14,941 bases of DNA from DASPKS01 sp035628035 (GTDB taxonomy: Bacteria > Bacteroidota > Rhodothermia > Rhodothermales > Rubricoccaceae). A program made the translations under genes and the position numbers. This document shows positions 1 to 7,969 of the stretch, one piece after another. The stretch spans positions 1-14,941 of the forward strand of contig DASPKS010000054.1 of assembly GCA_035628035.1 (NCBI GenBank), read 5' to 3'. Under the pieces are notes generated by a model that searched no databases, had not been told where the DNA came from, and saw only the letters and a program-made list of their open reading frames with translations. Numbering within the stretch: the stretch's first letter is position 1; each line of letters starts with the position of its first letter.

Positions 1-747
1 GAACCGCTGCGAAAGGTCACCGTTGGCGACGGCCGTGACCACCTTCGCGATGCCGCGCACCTGGGTGGTGAGGTTGCCGGCCATCTGGTTCACGTTGTCG
101 GTGAGGTCCTTCCACGTGCCGGCCACGTTGGGCACCTGCGCCTGCCCGCCCAGCTGGCCCTCCGTGCCTACTTCGCGGGCCACGCGGGTCACCTCCGACG
201 CGAACACGCCGAGGCGGTCGACCATGGAGTTGATGACCTCCTTGATCTGGAGGATCTCGCCGCCGGCCTCCACCGTGATCTTCCGCGTGAGGTCGCCGTC
301 GGCGATGGCGCGGGCGACGGCCGACACGTCGCGGAGCTGGACGGTGAGGTTGCCGGCGAGCTGGTTCACGTTGTCCGTCAGGTCCTTCCACGTGCCGGCC
401 ACACCGGGCACGTCGGCTTGACCACCTAGCCGTCCTTCGGTGCCCACTTCGCGCGCCACGCGGGTGACCTCGCCGGCGAACACGGACAGCCGGTCCACCA
501 TCGCGTTGATGGTGTTCTTCAGCTCAAGGAGCTCGCCCCGGACGTCGACCGTGATTTTCCGCGTGAGGTCGCCGTTGGCGACGGCCGTCGTCACCTCGGC
601 GATGTTGTGGACCTGCGCCGTCAGGTTCGACGCCATCGAGTTCACGTTGTCGGTGAGGTCCTTCCACGTGCCCGAAACGCCCGGGACGCGGGCCTGCCCG
701 CCGAGCTTCCCTTCGGTGCCCACCTCGCGCGCCACGCGGGTCACCTC
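1..747 (-). repeat. Tandem 276-bp (92-codon) HAMP repeats
   Basis: Units occupy 747-472, 471-196 and 195-1 (the last cut by the window edge). The same DNA block, ending in CTTCCACGTGCC on the plus strand, begins at 88, 364 and 640, exactly 276 bases apart. The repeats are coding and keep the reading frame. High DNA-level similarity suggests recent amplification or ongoing gene conversion, and the unit count may vary between strains. Confidence 0.9.
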
Positions 748-1296
748 GCTCGCAAACGCGCCGAGCTGGTCCACCATCGTGTTGACCATCTTGGCCGTGC
801 GGAGGAACTCGCCGCGCACGTGGCGGCCCTCCACCTCGAGCTCCACCTGCTGCGAGAGGTCGCCCTTGGCGACGGCCCCGATGACGCGCTCGATCTCGGA
901 GATCGGCTGCCCGAGGTCGCCGACGAGCTCGTTGACGCAGCCAATGGCGCTGCGCCACCCGCCGGTAGCACCCGTGAGCGAGGCGCGCTCGTTGAGCCGC
1001 CCCCGCTTGCCCACCTGCTCCGCGACGCGTTCGAGCTCGGCGGTGAGCTGCTCGTTCTTGGCAATGATCGCGTTGAGGGTGTCCGCGATCCGCCCGGCCA
1101 CCCCGTTGTGCCCGGGCACGAACCGGACGGAGAAGTCGCCCTTCTCGACGGCGGTAAGGACCTCGAGGAGGGCATGGGTGTCGAGGACGTCGAGCGCGCC
1201 CTTGCTCGCGCCGTTCGCACCGGCTTTCGAGCGCTTGGTACGGGCGGGCGCGACGGTCGTAGCGGGGTCCGCAGGGGACGCTTGGGGAGTAGCCAT
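1..1296 (-). CDS. Multi-HAMP sensor protein, N-terminal part (3' end outside window)
   Basis: The frame is open from an ATG at 1296 down to base 1, giving 432 codons with no stop; the C-terminus lies outside. Residues 1-35 are Ala/Pro/Thr/Lys-rich and probably disordered. Then come diverged HAMP-like units (for example VEKGDFSVRF, and VAKGDLSQQV followed by GEFLRTAKMVNTMVDQL), and after these near-identical units of exactly 92 residues, each with EVTRVAREVGTEG, GTWKDLTDNVN, NGDLTRKI or DGDLTRKI, and a NxMVDRL helix. The TDNVN motifs end at residues 219, 311 and 403. Tandem 92-residue HAMP units are the hallmark of soluble Nik1-type hybrid histidine kinases, so a HisKA/HATPase and perhaps receiver domains would be expected in the missing part, but are not visible. 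No membrane segment is seen, so a cytoplasmic location is inferred. It diverges from another sensor kinase 293 bases away. There is no Shine-Dalgarno; the leader is pyrimidine-rich. Confidence 0.88.
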   Translation of the reverse strand, partial: MATPQASPADPATTVAPARTKRSKAGANGASKGALDVLDTHALLEVLTAVEKGDFSVRFVPGHNGVAGRIADTLNAIIAKNEQLTAELERVAEQVGKRGRLNERASLTGATGGWRSAIGCVNELVGDLGQPISEIERVIGAVAKGDLSQQVELEVEGRHVRGEFLRTAKMVNTMVDQLGAFASEVTRVAREVGTEGKLGGQARVPGVSGTWKDLTDNVNSMASNLTAQVHNIAEVTTAVANGDLTRKITVDVRGELLELKNTINAMVDRLSVFAGEVTRVAREVGTEGRLGGQADVPGVAGTWKDLTDNVNQLAGNLTVQLRDVSAVARAIADGDLTRKITVEAGGEILQIKEVINSMVDRLGVFASEVTRVAREVGTEGQLGGQAQVPNVAGTWKDLTDNVNQMAGNLTTQVRGIAKVVTAVANGDLSQRF

Positions 1297-1439
1297 GCGT
1301 AGAAAGGAGGGAGGAGAGGAGCGAGCGACGCCGGAACCAGGCCGCTCAGAGATGGGCATCGTACGATACGCACATCAGGAGGGCCTAGGATCCCTTCGTT
1401 TCGCCGGGCGCACTTTCCGGAACGGCCGCGCCCCAAGAG

Positions 1440-1478
1440 GGCCTCCCTAACCCCCCAACCTGCTCCTGAGGGAAGGCC
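1440..1478. promoter_or_regulatory. Imperfect inverted repeat between divergent sensor genes
   Basis: GGCCTCCCT at 1440-1448 pairs with AGGGAAGGCC at 1469-1478 with one bulged A, giving nine base pairs and a 20-base C-rich loop. It lies in the 293-base region between the two sensor genes, about 70 bases upstream of the candidate -7 element of the plus-strand kinase. It could be an operator or a leader hairpin; nothing in the sequence decides which. The rest of the 1297-1589 gap shows no plausible gene. Confidence 0.35.
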
Positions 1479-1550
1479 AGGAAGTACCCGGTGATTAGGG
1501 GGTTGTCTGGAGGATCCCGCGCGTGGAGAGAAAGACCGGCGCCGCTCCCC

Positions 1551-1558
1551 TATTTTTG
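1551..1558 (+). promoter_or_regulatory. Candidate Bacteroidota-type -7 element (TATTTTTG)
   Basis: TATTTTTG is an exact match to the Bacteroidota primary sigma factor -7 consensus TAnnTTTG. It lies 31 bases before the GTG start of the kinase, in a T-rich island within very GC-rich DNA. No TTG-type -33 element is visible at the usual distance, so this is a partial promoter match. Confidence 0.5.
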
Positions 1559-1589
1559 AACCCCGTCCCCCGTTCGATTTCTTCCGCTC

Positions 1590-4500
1590 GTGAGCGCGTC
1601 CTCCCATCCTGCCGGCCATGCCGCCGATCCCGCTGCGCGGGAGGCGGAGGGGATGGCTACGCGCATGCGTGCCGTGGCCGCCACGGCGCCCGGGGTGGTG
1701 ACGGCCAACACGCGCGGGGCCCTGCGTACCGGGCTCGAAGAGGCGTGCCGCGGCGCGCTCCCCTTCGACGCGCTCGCCGTCTGGACGTACGACACGGCGG
1801 CCGATGCCCTCCACGCGCTCGGCCAGGAGAACTCCGGTGACGGCGCGGGGGCCACCCCCGTGGCGGGGGCGGCGTGGGAGCGGGTCGTGCGCGAGCGCCG
1901 CTCGTTCGTGGGGCCGACCGGCGATGTCCCCTCCACCGCGGGGGCGGGGCGCCCGGCGGCGTCGGTCCTCCTCACCCCGATCCTCGCGGGGACGGAGGTC
2001 CTCGGCGCGCTAGCCCTCGAGAGTAGCGTCCCGGACCGGTACACCCCGCAGGACGTCGAGGTGGCCGAGGTGGTCGCCGCGCTGGCGGCCGCGGCCCTGC
2101 TGAACCTCCGCCTGGCCGAGGAGCGCCGCGCGGCCGAGCGCGCCCGGCGGGTCTCGGAGAGCCGCTTCCGGACGATGTTCGAGCAGTTCCCCCTCAGCGT
2201 CCAGATCTTCGACGTGGAGGGGCGCACGCTCGTCGTCAACCGCGCGTGGGAGGCGCTGTTCAAGCTCCCCCGCGAGGCCGTCGAGCACTTCAACCCCCTC
2301 ACGGACCCCCAGCTGGAGCCCGTCCGCGAGTACCTCCTCCGGGGGTTCGGCGGGGAGCCCGTCACGATCCCGCCCCACCCGTTCACGCCGGGCCCGCTGG
2401 CGGAGCAGGCGGCGCTCCCCGGCGAGCGCCCCATGAAGTGGCTGGAGGTGACGGTCTGGCCGATCCACGACCCCGACGGGGGCATCCGAGAGGTCGTCGT
2501 CGTCCACCACGACGTGACCGAGCGGAAGGAGGCCACCGACGCGCTGGAGCACGCGCGGCAGGAGCTCGAGCAGCGCGTCGCCGAGCGCACGGTCGAGCTC
2601 GTCCAGGCCGAGCAGCGGTTCCGCGCCATCGTCGAGGCCAGCCCCACGCCGCTCCTCCTCAGCCGCATCAGCGACGGCGTGATCCTCTACGCCAACGAGC
2701 GGATCGAAGCGCTCGTCGGCGTGCCGCCCGGCAGCCTCGTTGGAAAGAAGACGCCGGACTTCTACTGGGACCCCGGCGACCGCCCCCATGTCCTCCACAC
2801 CGTCGCGGCGCAGGGGTACGTGCGCGACCTCGAGCTCCGCATCCGGCGGGCCGATGGCACCCCGCGGTGGGTCTCGCTCACCGTGCAGCAGCTCCTCTAC
2901 AACGGCGTGCCCGTCGTGGCCACGGCGCTCCTCGACGTCACCGAGCGGAAACAGACCGAGGAGGCGCTCCGCGCGAGCGAGGAGAGCTACCGCGGACTGT
3001 TCGATACCCTCACCGAGCTCGTCTACGTGCAGGACCTCGAAGGACGGTTCCTCAACGTCAACGAGGCCGTGGTGCGTGCGTACGGGTACCCGCGCGAGGA
3101 ACTCATCGGGCAGACCCCGGGCCTCCTCGCCGCCCCCGGCCTCGTCGACCTCGCAGACACGATGGCGCGGTTCGAGCGGGCGGTGGCCGGGGAGCCCCAG
3201 CGGTTCGAGTGGTGGGGCCGCCGGAAGGACGGGACGGTCTTCCCGAAGGAGCTCACGCTCAAGCGCTCGACGTACTTCGGGCAGGACGTCGTGATCGCCG
3301 TCGCGCGCGACGTGTCGGAGCGCGTCGAGGCCGAGGCCGCGCTCCGCGCGAGCGAGGAGCACTTCCGGCGGCTCATCGAGAACGCCTCCGACATCATCAC
3401 CATCATCGACCCCGACGGCACGGTCCGCTACCAGAGCGCGGCGATCAAGCGCGTGCTCGGGTACGAGCAGGACGAGTTGGTGGGGCGGAACGTGTTCGAG
3501 TTCCTCGCGCCGGAGGACGTCGTGCCCACCGTGGAGCGCCTCCGGCGCCTGGCGGAGAACCCGGGCATAGGCGTCTCAGCCGAGTTCCGGTTCCGCCACA
3601 AAGACGGCTCGTGGCGCACCCTCGAAGGGGTCGGCACCACGCTCTCTCCCACCTCCCCCGACGAAGGGGTCGTCGTCAACTCCCGCGACATCACCGAGCG
3701 GAAGCAGGCCGAAGCGGCCCTCCGCGAGAAGGACGCCCTCAAGCGGGGCATCGTCGACTCCGCCCTCGACTGCATCATCTCCATCGATAGTGAGGGGTGC
3801 ATCCTCGAGTTCAACCCGGCTGCCGAGCGGACTTTCGGCTACCGTGCCGAGGAGGTGCTCGGCCGCCACATGGCCGACCTCATCGTGCCGCCGCACCTCC
3901 GCGAGGCCCACACCGCCGGGCTCGCTCGCTACCGGGAGACCGGCGAGGGCCATGTGCTCGGGCAGCGGATCGAGGTGCCGGCCGTCCGCGCCGACGGGGC
4001 GGAGTTCCCGGCCGAGCTCGCCATCGACGTGGTGCGGCTGGAGAACGGGGCCGAGGTGTTCACGGCGTACCTCCGCGACATCACCGAGCGGAAGCGGGCC
4101 GAGGCGGCCCTCCGCGAGAGCGAGATCCATTTCCGGCGGCTCATCGAGAACGCCTCCGACCTCATCACCATCATCGGGCCCGACGGGATCTCGCGCTACC
4201 AGAGCCCCTCGTTCGAGCGCGTGCTCGGCTACCGCCCGGAGGAGCGGACGGGCACGGAGCCGTTCGAACTCATGCACCCCGACGACGTCGCGACCGCGCG
4301 CGAGACCCTCCTCGCGATGCTGCGGAACCCGGGGACGGTCCACCGGACGGAGTTCCGCTACCGCCACAAAGACGGCTCGTGGCGGGTGTTCGAGGCCACC
4401 GGCCGCACGCTCCTCCCCGACTCCGCCGCCGAGGGCGTCGTCGTCAACTCCCGCGACATCACTGAGCGCGTGGAGGCCGAGCAGCGCGTGCGCTTCCAGA

Positions 4501-5753
4501 AGACCCTCCTCGAAGCGGAGGGCGAGGCCTCCATCGACGGGATCCTCGTGGTGAGCACCGACGGGAAGATCCTCTCCTACAACGCCCGCTTCGTCGAGCT
4601 GTGGGGGATCCCGCGGGAGGTCGTCGCCGCGCGCTCCGACGAGGGGGCTATCCAGGCCGTCCTCGACAAGCTCGTGGACCCCCAGACGTTCCTCGACCGC
4701 GTGGCGTACCTCTACGCCCACCCCGACGAGCAGGCCCGCGACGAGCTCCTCCTCCGCGACGGGCGGGTGTTCGACCGCTACAGCGCGCCCGTGCGGAGCA
4801 GCGAGGGCGAGCACTACGGCCGCATCTGGTTCTTCCGCGACATCACGGCAGAGAAGCGCCACGCCGAGGAGCTGGAGCAGGCGCGGCAGGAGGCCGAGCG
4901 CGCCCGCGAGGAGGCGAGCCGGTACGCCGAGAGCCTGGAGCGCTCGCTCGAAGAGCTCCGCGCGGCGCAGGCCCACCTCGTGCAGCAGGAGAAGATGGCG
5001 AGCCTCGGCCGCGTCACCGCCGGCATCGCGCACGAGATCAAGAACCCCCTCAACTTCGTCACCAACTTCGCCCAGCTCGACATCGAGCTGATGGAGGACC
5101 TCCGCCGCGCGGTGGCGGCCGGCGACACGCCCGAGCAGGAGGAGCTGCTGGCCAACCTCGCGGAGAACGCCCGGAAGGTGCAGGAACACGCCCGCCGCGC
5201 CGACGCCATCGTGCGAGGGATGATGGAGCACGCGCGGGGCGCCCCGAGCGACCGCGGGCTCCGCCGGCCTGTCGCGTTCAACGACCTCGTGGAGGAACAG
5301 GTGGTCCTCGCCGTGGAGGAGCGTCGCCTCCGCAATCCCGCCCTCGCCTGCACCGTTCACCGCGACTACGACCCGCGCGCGGGCTCGGTGAACGCCGAGC
5401 CCGACGCACTCGGCCGGGTGGTCCTCTGCCTCCTCTCGAACGCGCTCGACGCCCTCGAGGCCCGCGCCGACCGCGAAGGCGCTGCCTACACGCCGACGAT
5501 TGCGGTGCGAACGCGCCGCGAGGGGCTCGCCCTCACCCTAGCGGTCGCCGACAACGGCATAGGGATCCCAGAGGAGGCGAAGGCCCGCGTGTTCGAGCCG
5601 TTCTTCACGACCAAGCCGGCGGGGACGGGCCACCCCGGCCTCGGGCTCTCGCTCGCCCACGAGACGGTGGTGTCGGACTACGAGGGCACCCTCGATGTGG
5701 AAAGCACCGAGGGTGAGGGGACCACGTTCACCCTCACGCTCCCCGACACCTAG
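1590..5753 (+). CDS. Soluble GAF/seven-PAS sensor histidine kinase
   Basis: 1387 residues from GTG 1590; an in-frame ATG at 1653 (residue 22), 8 bases after a GGAGG, is an alternative start. By eye: a GAF-like domain (about 41-176), then seven PAS units at about 192-313, 342-453, 464-577, 589-703, 715-833, 845-959 and 971-1088, each closed by a DxTER-type PAC end such as RDITERK. A coiled coil (about 1085-1135) leads to the HisKA H-box IAHEIKNPLNF with phospho-acceptor His1148. The ATPase domain has the N-box with Asn1284, the G1 box DNGIGIPEEA (1321), the F-box FEPFFTTK (1335) and the G2 motif GLGLSLA (1350). All catalytic motifs look intact. No membrane segment or signal peptide is seen, so it should sense a cytoplasmic signal such as redox state, gas, light or a ligand; the PAS cofactor cannot be told. 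No receiver domain or response-regulator gene is next to it, so it is an orphan kinase here. PAS 4 and PAS 6 are close copies. Confidence 0.93.
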   Translation: MSASSHPAGHAADPAAREAEGMATRMRAVAATAPGVVTANTRGALRTGLEEACRGALPFDALAVWTYDTAADALHALGQENSGDGAGATPVAGAAWERVVRERRSFVGPTGDVPSTAGAGRPAASVLLTPILAGTEVLGALALESSVPDRYTPQDVEVAEVVAALAAAALLNLRLAEERRAAERARRVSESRFRTMFEQFPLSVQIFDVEGRTLVVNRAWEALFKLPREAVEHFNPLTDPQLEPVREYLLRGFGGEPVTIPPHPFTPGPLAEQAALPGERPMKWLEVTVWPIHDPDGGIREVVVVHHDVTERKEATDALEHARQELEQRVAERTVELVQAEQRFRAIVEASPTPLLLSRISDGVILYANERIEALVGVPPGSLVGKKTPDFYWDPGDRPHVLHTVAAQGYVRDLELRIRRADGTPRWVSLTVQQLLYNGVPVVATALLDVTERKQTEEALRASEESYRGLFDTLTELVYVQDLEGRFLNVNEAVVRAYGYPREELIGQTPGLLAAPGLVDLADTMARFERAVAGEPQRFEWWGRRKDGTVFPKELTLKRSTYFGQDVVIAVARDVSERVEAEAALRASEEHFRRLIENASDIITIIDPDGTVRYQSAAIKRVLGYEQDELVGRNVFEFLAPEDVVPTVERLRRLAENPGIGVSAEFRFRHKDGSWRTLEGVGTTLSPTSPDEGVVVNSRDITERKQAEAALREKDALKRGIVDSALDCIISIDSEGCILEFNPAAERTFGYRAEEVLGRHMADLIVPPHLREAHTAGLARYRETGEGHVLGQRIEVPAVRADGAEFPAELAIDVVRLENGAEVFTAYLRDITERKRAEAALRESEIHFRRLIENASDLITIIGPDGISRYQSPSFERVLGYRPEERTGTEPFELMHPDDVATARETLLAMLRNPGTVHRTEFRYRHKDGSWRVFEATGRTLLPDSAAEGVVVNSRDITERVEAEQRVRFQKTLLEAEGEASIDGILVVSTDGKILSYNARFVELWGIPREVVAARSDEGAIQAVLDKLVDPQTFLDRVAYLYAHPDEQARDELLLRDGRVFDRYSAPVRSSEGEHYGRIWFFRDITAEKRHAEELEQARQEAERAREEASRYAESLERSLEELRAAQAHLVQQEKMASLGRVTAGIAHEIKNPLNFVTNFAQLDIELMEDLRRAVAAGDTPEQEELLANLAENARKVQEHARRADAIVRGMMEHARGAPSDRGLRRPVAFNDLVEEQVVLAVEERRLRNPALACTVHRDYDPRAGSVNAEPDALGRVVLCLLSNALDALEARADREGAAYTPTIAVRTRREGLALTLAVADNGIGIPEEAKARVFEPFFTTKPAGTGHPGLGLSLAHETVVSDYEGTLDVESTEGEGTTFTLTLPDT
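3360..4470 (+). repeat. Duplicated PAS-coding segments (about 3360-3700 and 4128-4470)
   Basis: The DNA coding for HFRRLIENASD...ITII at 3360 recurs at 4128, 768 bases (256 codons) later. Over the first 60 bases I count 55 identical positions. The copies also end alike, with GVVVNSRDITER at residues 693 and 949. The unit between them (PAS 5) is more diverged, which suggests duplication of one PAS module inside the gene, or gene conversion. Confidence 0.8.
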
Positions 5754-5777
5754 GCGGCGGCGTCTGCGCGTTCGGCG

Positions 5778-5785
5778 TATCCTGC
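5778..5785 (+). promoter_or_regulatory. Candidate -7 element (TATCCTGC) for the D-threonine aldolase-like gene
   Basis: TATCCTGC fits the variant TAnnYTnC pattern that recurs upstream of other genes in this window and ends 20 bases before the chosen GTG start. No -33 element is evident. It is 24 bases after the kinase stop codon, so read-through from the kinase is also possible. Confidence 0.35.
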
Positions 5786-5805
5786 AGCGCCGCTTCCCCT
5801 GCGCC

Positions 5806-6954
5806 GTGCTCGTCTCCGACCTCCCCACCCCCGCGCTCCTCATCGAGCGCGACCGGCTCGACGCCAACCTCGCCGCGATGCAGGCGCACGCGAACGCCGA
5901 GCGCGTGGCGCTCCGCCCGCACGTCAAGACGCACAAGACGGTGGAGCTGGCGTGGCGGCAAACGAAGGCCGGCGCGCAGGGGCTTACGGTGGCGACGGTA
6001 GACGAGGCAGAGGCGTTCGCGCAGGCCGGCTTCCGCGACCTCGTCGTCGCCCGCGAGGTGGTGTCGGAGGACGGGCTGCGGCGGCTCCGATGGCTCGCCC
6101 AGAACGGCACCCGCCTCGCCTTCTGCGTGGACACGCCGGAGGGCGTGCGCCGCACCGCCGAGGCCTTCGAGGGGATGGAGGCCGAGGTCTTCGTGGAGGT
6201 CGACACCGGGCACGGGCGCTGCGGCATCCCCTGGGACAGCGAGGACGCCGTCGGCTTTGTCCGCCGCGTCCGCGAGACGGCGGGGCTCCGGCTGCGGGGG
6301 CTCCTCACCCACGGCGGGCACAGCTACCTCGGCCCGCGCATGGGCGAGACCCATGAGGCTGCACTCCTCCGTGCGATGGGGGAGGAGCGTGATCGCCTCC
6401 TCGACCTCGCTGTCCGTCTCGGAGAGGCGGGGATGCTCGACCCGGCCTCTGCCGTCCTCTCCCTCGGCTCGACGCCCACGGTGAGCCGCTTCGTCAACGC
6501 TGAGCGGGGAGGGTTCAGGGTGACCGAGGTCCGCCCCGGCAACTACGTCTTCCTCGACGCGATGCAGGTGGCCCTCGGCGTGGCGGCCATCGAGCGGTGC
6601 GCGCTGACGGCGGTGGCGACCATCGTCTCGTGCCGCCGCTCCGCGGCCGGGGTCGAGCGCGTATTCATCGACGCCGGGAAGAAGGCGCTCTCGCCCGACA
6701 CCGGCGTCGGCACCGACGGCTTCGGGGTCCTCCTCCACAGCCCCGTCACGATGAAGCCGCTCCCCCACGCGCGGCTCGGCGCCCTCAGCGAGGAGCACGG
6801 GTGGATCACCGTGCCGGGCGGTTCGACGTTCACCGTCGGTGACCGTGTGCACATCGTGCCCAACCATGCGTGCATGGCGGTCGCCAGCCACCCCCGCCTC
6901 TACCTCGTGGACGGCGAGGAGGTGCTGGAGGAGTGGTCCGTCGTGGCCCGGTGA
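5806..6954 (+). CDS. D-threonine aldolase / D-serine dehydratase-family PLP enzyme
   Basis: 382 residues from GTG 5806. This start was chosen because homology begins at SDLPTPALLIERDRLDANL, which is the usual N-terminus of the family, and because a -7-like element sits 20 bases upstream. The fold is the alanine-racemase N-terminal barrel followed by a C-terminal domain. RPHVKTHK contains the PLP-binding lysine (Lys41). VDTGHGRCGI and LLTHGGHSY are barrel-strand motifs. PNHACMA near the C-terminus (His354, Cys356) is the divalent-metal site of D-threonine aldolases and DSD1-type D-serine dehydratases. Likely reactions are cleavage of D-threonine or D-3-hydroxy amino acids to glycine and an aldehyde, or D-serine to pyruvate and ammonia; sequence alone does not choose. 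It acts in the cytoplasm. It starts 52 bases after the kinase stop on the same strand, with no functional link apparent. Confidence 0.9.
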   Translation: MLVSDLPTPALLIERDRLDANLAAMQAHANAERVALRPHVKTHKTVELAWRQTKAGAQGLTVATVDEAEAFAQAGFRDLVVAREVVSEDGLRRLRWLAQNGTRLAFCVDTPEGVRRTAEAFEGMEAEVFVEVDTGHGRCGIPWDSEDAVGFVRRVRETAGLRLRGLLTHGGHSYLGPRMGETHEAALLRAMGEERDRLLDLAVRLGEAGMLDPASAVLSLGSTPTVSRFVNAERGGFRVTEVRPGNYVFLDAMQVALGVAAIERCALTAVATIVSCRRSAAGVERVFIDAGKKALSPDTGVGTDGFGVLLHSPVTMKPLPHARLGALSEEHGWITVPGGSTFTVGDRVHIVPNHACMAVASHPRLYLVDGEEVLEEWSVVAR

Positions 6955-7107
6955 CGGGCCCAAGCCCATGGCCGATGGCGTGGGCATCGTGCCACTCTTC
7001 GGGAGGCGGAAGCCGGCCCCTGAGCAGCGGGCGGGCGCGCCCTCGCGCAGTCGCTCGCCGAAGAGACCGCTCCAGCGGGCGCGCGAAGGGCGGGGGTGCG
7101 GCCGTGC

Positions 7108-7115
7108 TACCTTCC
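7108..7115 (+). promoter_or_regulatory. Candidate -7 element (TACCTTCC) for ruvC
   Basis: TACCTTCC ends 21 bases before the ruvC ATG and matches the TAnnTTnC pattern seen upstream of other genes here. The 182-base gap 6955-7136 otherwise shows no gene or strong hairpin. The short distance predicts a leader of roughly 10-15 bases. Confidence 0.45.
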
Positions 7116-7136
7116 GATCCGCCCGCCTCCCGCCCC

Positions 7137-7670
7137 ATGATCGTCCTCGGCATCGACCCCGGCACGCAGCACACCGGCTACGGCGTGGTGGAGGTGGCGC
7201 GGCGGCAGGAGACCGCGCTGGCCTACGGCGTGATCGATCTCCCCGACGGGATGGACCACGCCCTCCGGCTCGAAAGGATCTACGAGCAGATCGTCGACGT
7301 GATCGAGCGGTGGCAGCCCGACGAGTGCGCCGTCGAGATGCCGGTGTTCGCGAAGAACGCGCAGTCGATGCTGAAGCTCGGCCGCGCGCAGGCGGCCGTG
7401 ATGCTGGCCGCCGTCCACCGTCAGCTCCCCGTCACGCAGTACACCCCGAAGGAGGTGAAGAAGGCGGTGACGGGGAACGGGAACGCCGCGAAGGAGCAGG
7501 TCTGGTACATGGTCCAACGGCTCCTCTCGATCTCCGAGGACAAGGGGCTCGATGCCTCCGACGCCCTCGCCGTCGCGCTCTGCCACGCCCACCGCACCGA
7601 GCAGGGCCCGACGGGGAAGTTCAAGGACTGGAAGAGCTTCGTCGCCGCGAACCCCGGCCGCGTGCGCTAG
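7137..7670 (+). CDS. ruvC: Crossover junction endodeoxyribonuclease RuvC
   Basis: 177 residues, the normal RuvC length. It resolves Holliday junctions made in homologous recombination and repair, working as a Mg-dependent dimer with RuvAB. The N-terminus MIVLGIDPGTQHTGYG carries Asp7. The segment DECAVEMPVFAKNAQSMLKL carries Glu67 and the conserved AKNAxSxLKLG helix. ASDALAVALCH carries Asp139 and Asp142. These are the four acidic catalytic residues of the family. KKAVTGNGNAAKEQV matches the conserved DNA-binding and basic region. ATG 7137 is chosen because it begins the first catalytic strand. ruvA and ruvB are not next to it. The stop is 8 bases from the end of the convergent DUF4290-like gene. 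Confidence 0.97.
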   Translation: MIVLGIDPGTQHTGYGVVEVARRQETALAYGVIDLPDGMDHALRLERIYEQIVDVIERWQPDECAVEMPVFAKNAQSMLKLGRAQAAVMLAAVHRQLPVTQYTPKEVKKAVTGNGNAAKEQVWYMVQRLLSISEDKGLDASDALAVALCHAHRTEQGPTGKFKDWKSFVAANPGRVR

Positions 7671-7678
7671 GCCCCGGC

Positions 7679-7960
7679 CTACTCGTAGAACACCCCCCGC
7701 TCCTCGTCGCGCACACGGACGACGGCGGCCACCTCATCGGCCGCGAGGGTGCCCTCGCTCATCTGCACGACGAGGTCGGCGATCTGGCGGTCCTTCTGCG
7801 GCGCCTGGTTCCACTCCGGGTGCGCCGTTTCGATGAGCGAAACGAGGATGCGGAGGTACGGGTAGCGCTGCTCGGGCGCGCCGAGGTCGGCGATGGCGCG
7901 GGCGAAGAGCTGGGCGTTGCGGCCGACCTGTCGGTCGAGGATCTTCGTAGCGTAGGCCAT
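7679..7960 (-). CDS. Small protein resembling DUF4290
   Basis: 93 residues from ATG 7960 (MAYATKILDRQVGRN). The segment GRNAQLFARAI, followed by a helical stretch with HPEWN and then IADLVVQMSEG, resembles the GRNIQ... pattern of DUF4290, a Bacteroidota family of unknown function, but it is about half the usual length. The match is by memory of the family pattern and is tentative. The frame is open back to 8056, but the extra residues would cover the inverted repeat and look non-coding, so the later ATG is chosen. It diverges from the small gene at 8076 and converges on ruvC with an 8-base gap. No signal peptide or membrane segment is seen. Confidence 0.7.
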   Translation of the reverse strand: MAYATKILDRQVGRNAQLFARAIADLGAPEQRYPYLRILVSLIETAHPEWNQAPQKDRQIADLVVQMSEGTLAADEVAAVVRVRDEERGVFYE

Positions 7961-7969
7961 GCGGGGAAG

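Noticed and set aside
1..747. Regular repeats suggesting a CRISPR array or satellite
   Set aside because: The period is 276 bases, the whole unit is similar rather than short repeats with unique spacers, and it is in-frame HAMP-coding sequence.
1301..1310. Strong Shine-Dalgarno-like AGAAAGGAGG on the plus strand
   Set aside because: No start codon with a coding-like frame follows at a suitable distance; it lies in the leader of a minus-strand gene.
440..1450. Open frames on the plus strand across the HAMP gene
   Set aside because: The minus-strand frame encodes clean tandem HAMP units to the window edge; the plus frames are Ser/Thr/Arg-rich and mirror the 276-base periodicity.
3576..5360. 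Long open frame of 594 codons on the minus strand opposite the kinase
   Set aside because: It lies antisense to a kinase with intact catalytic motifs. Its Ala/Gly/Arg/Val/Leu/Glu/His-biased product has no recognisable domain, as expected from GC-rich third positions of the true gene.
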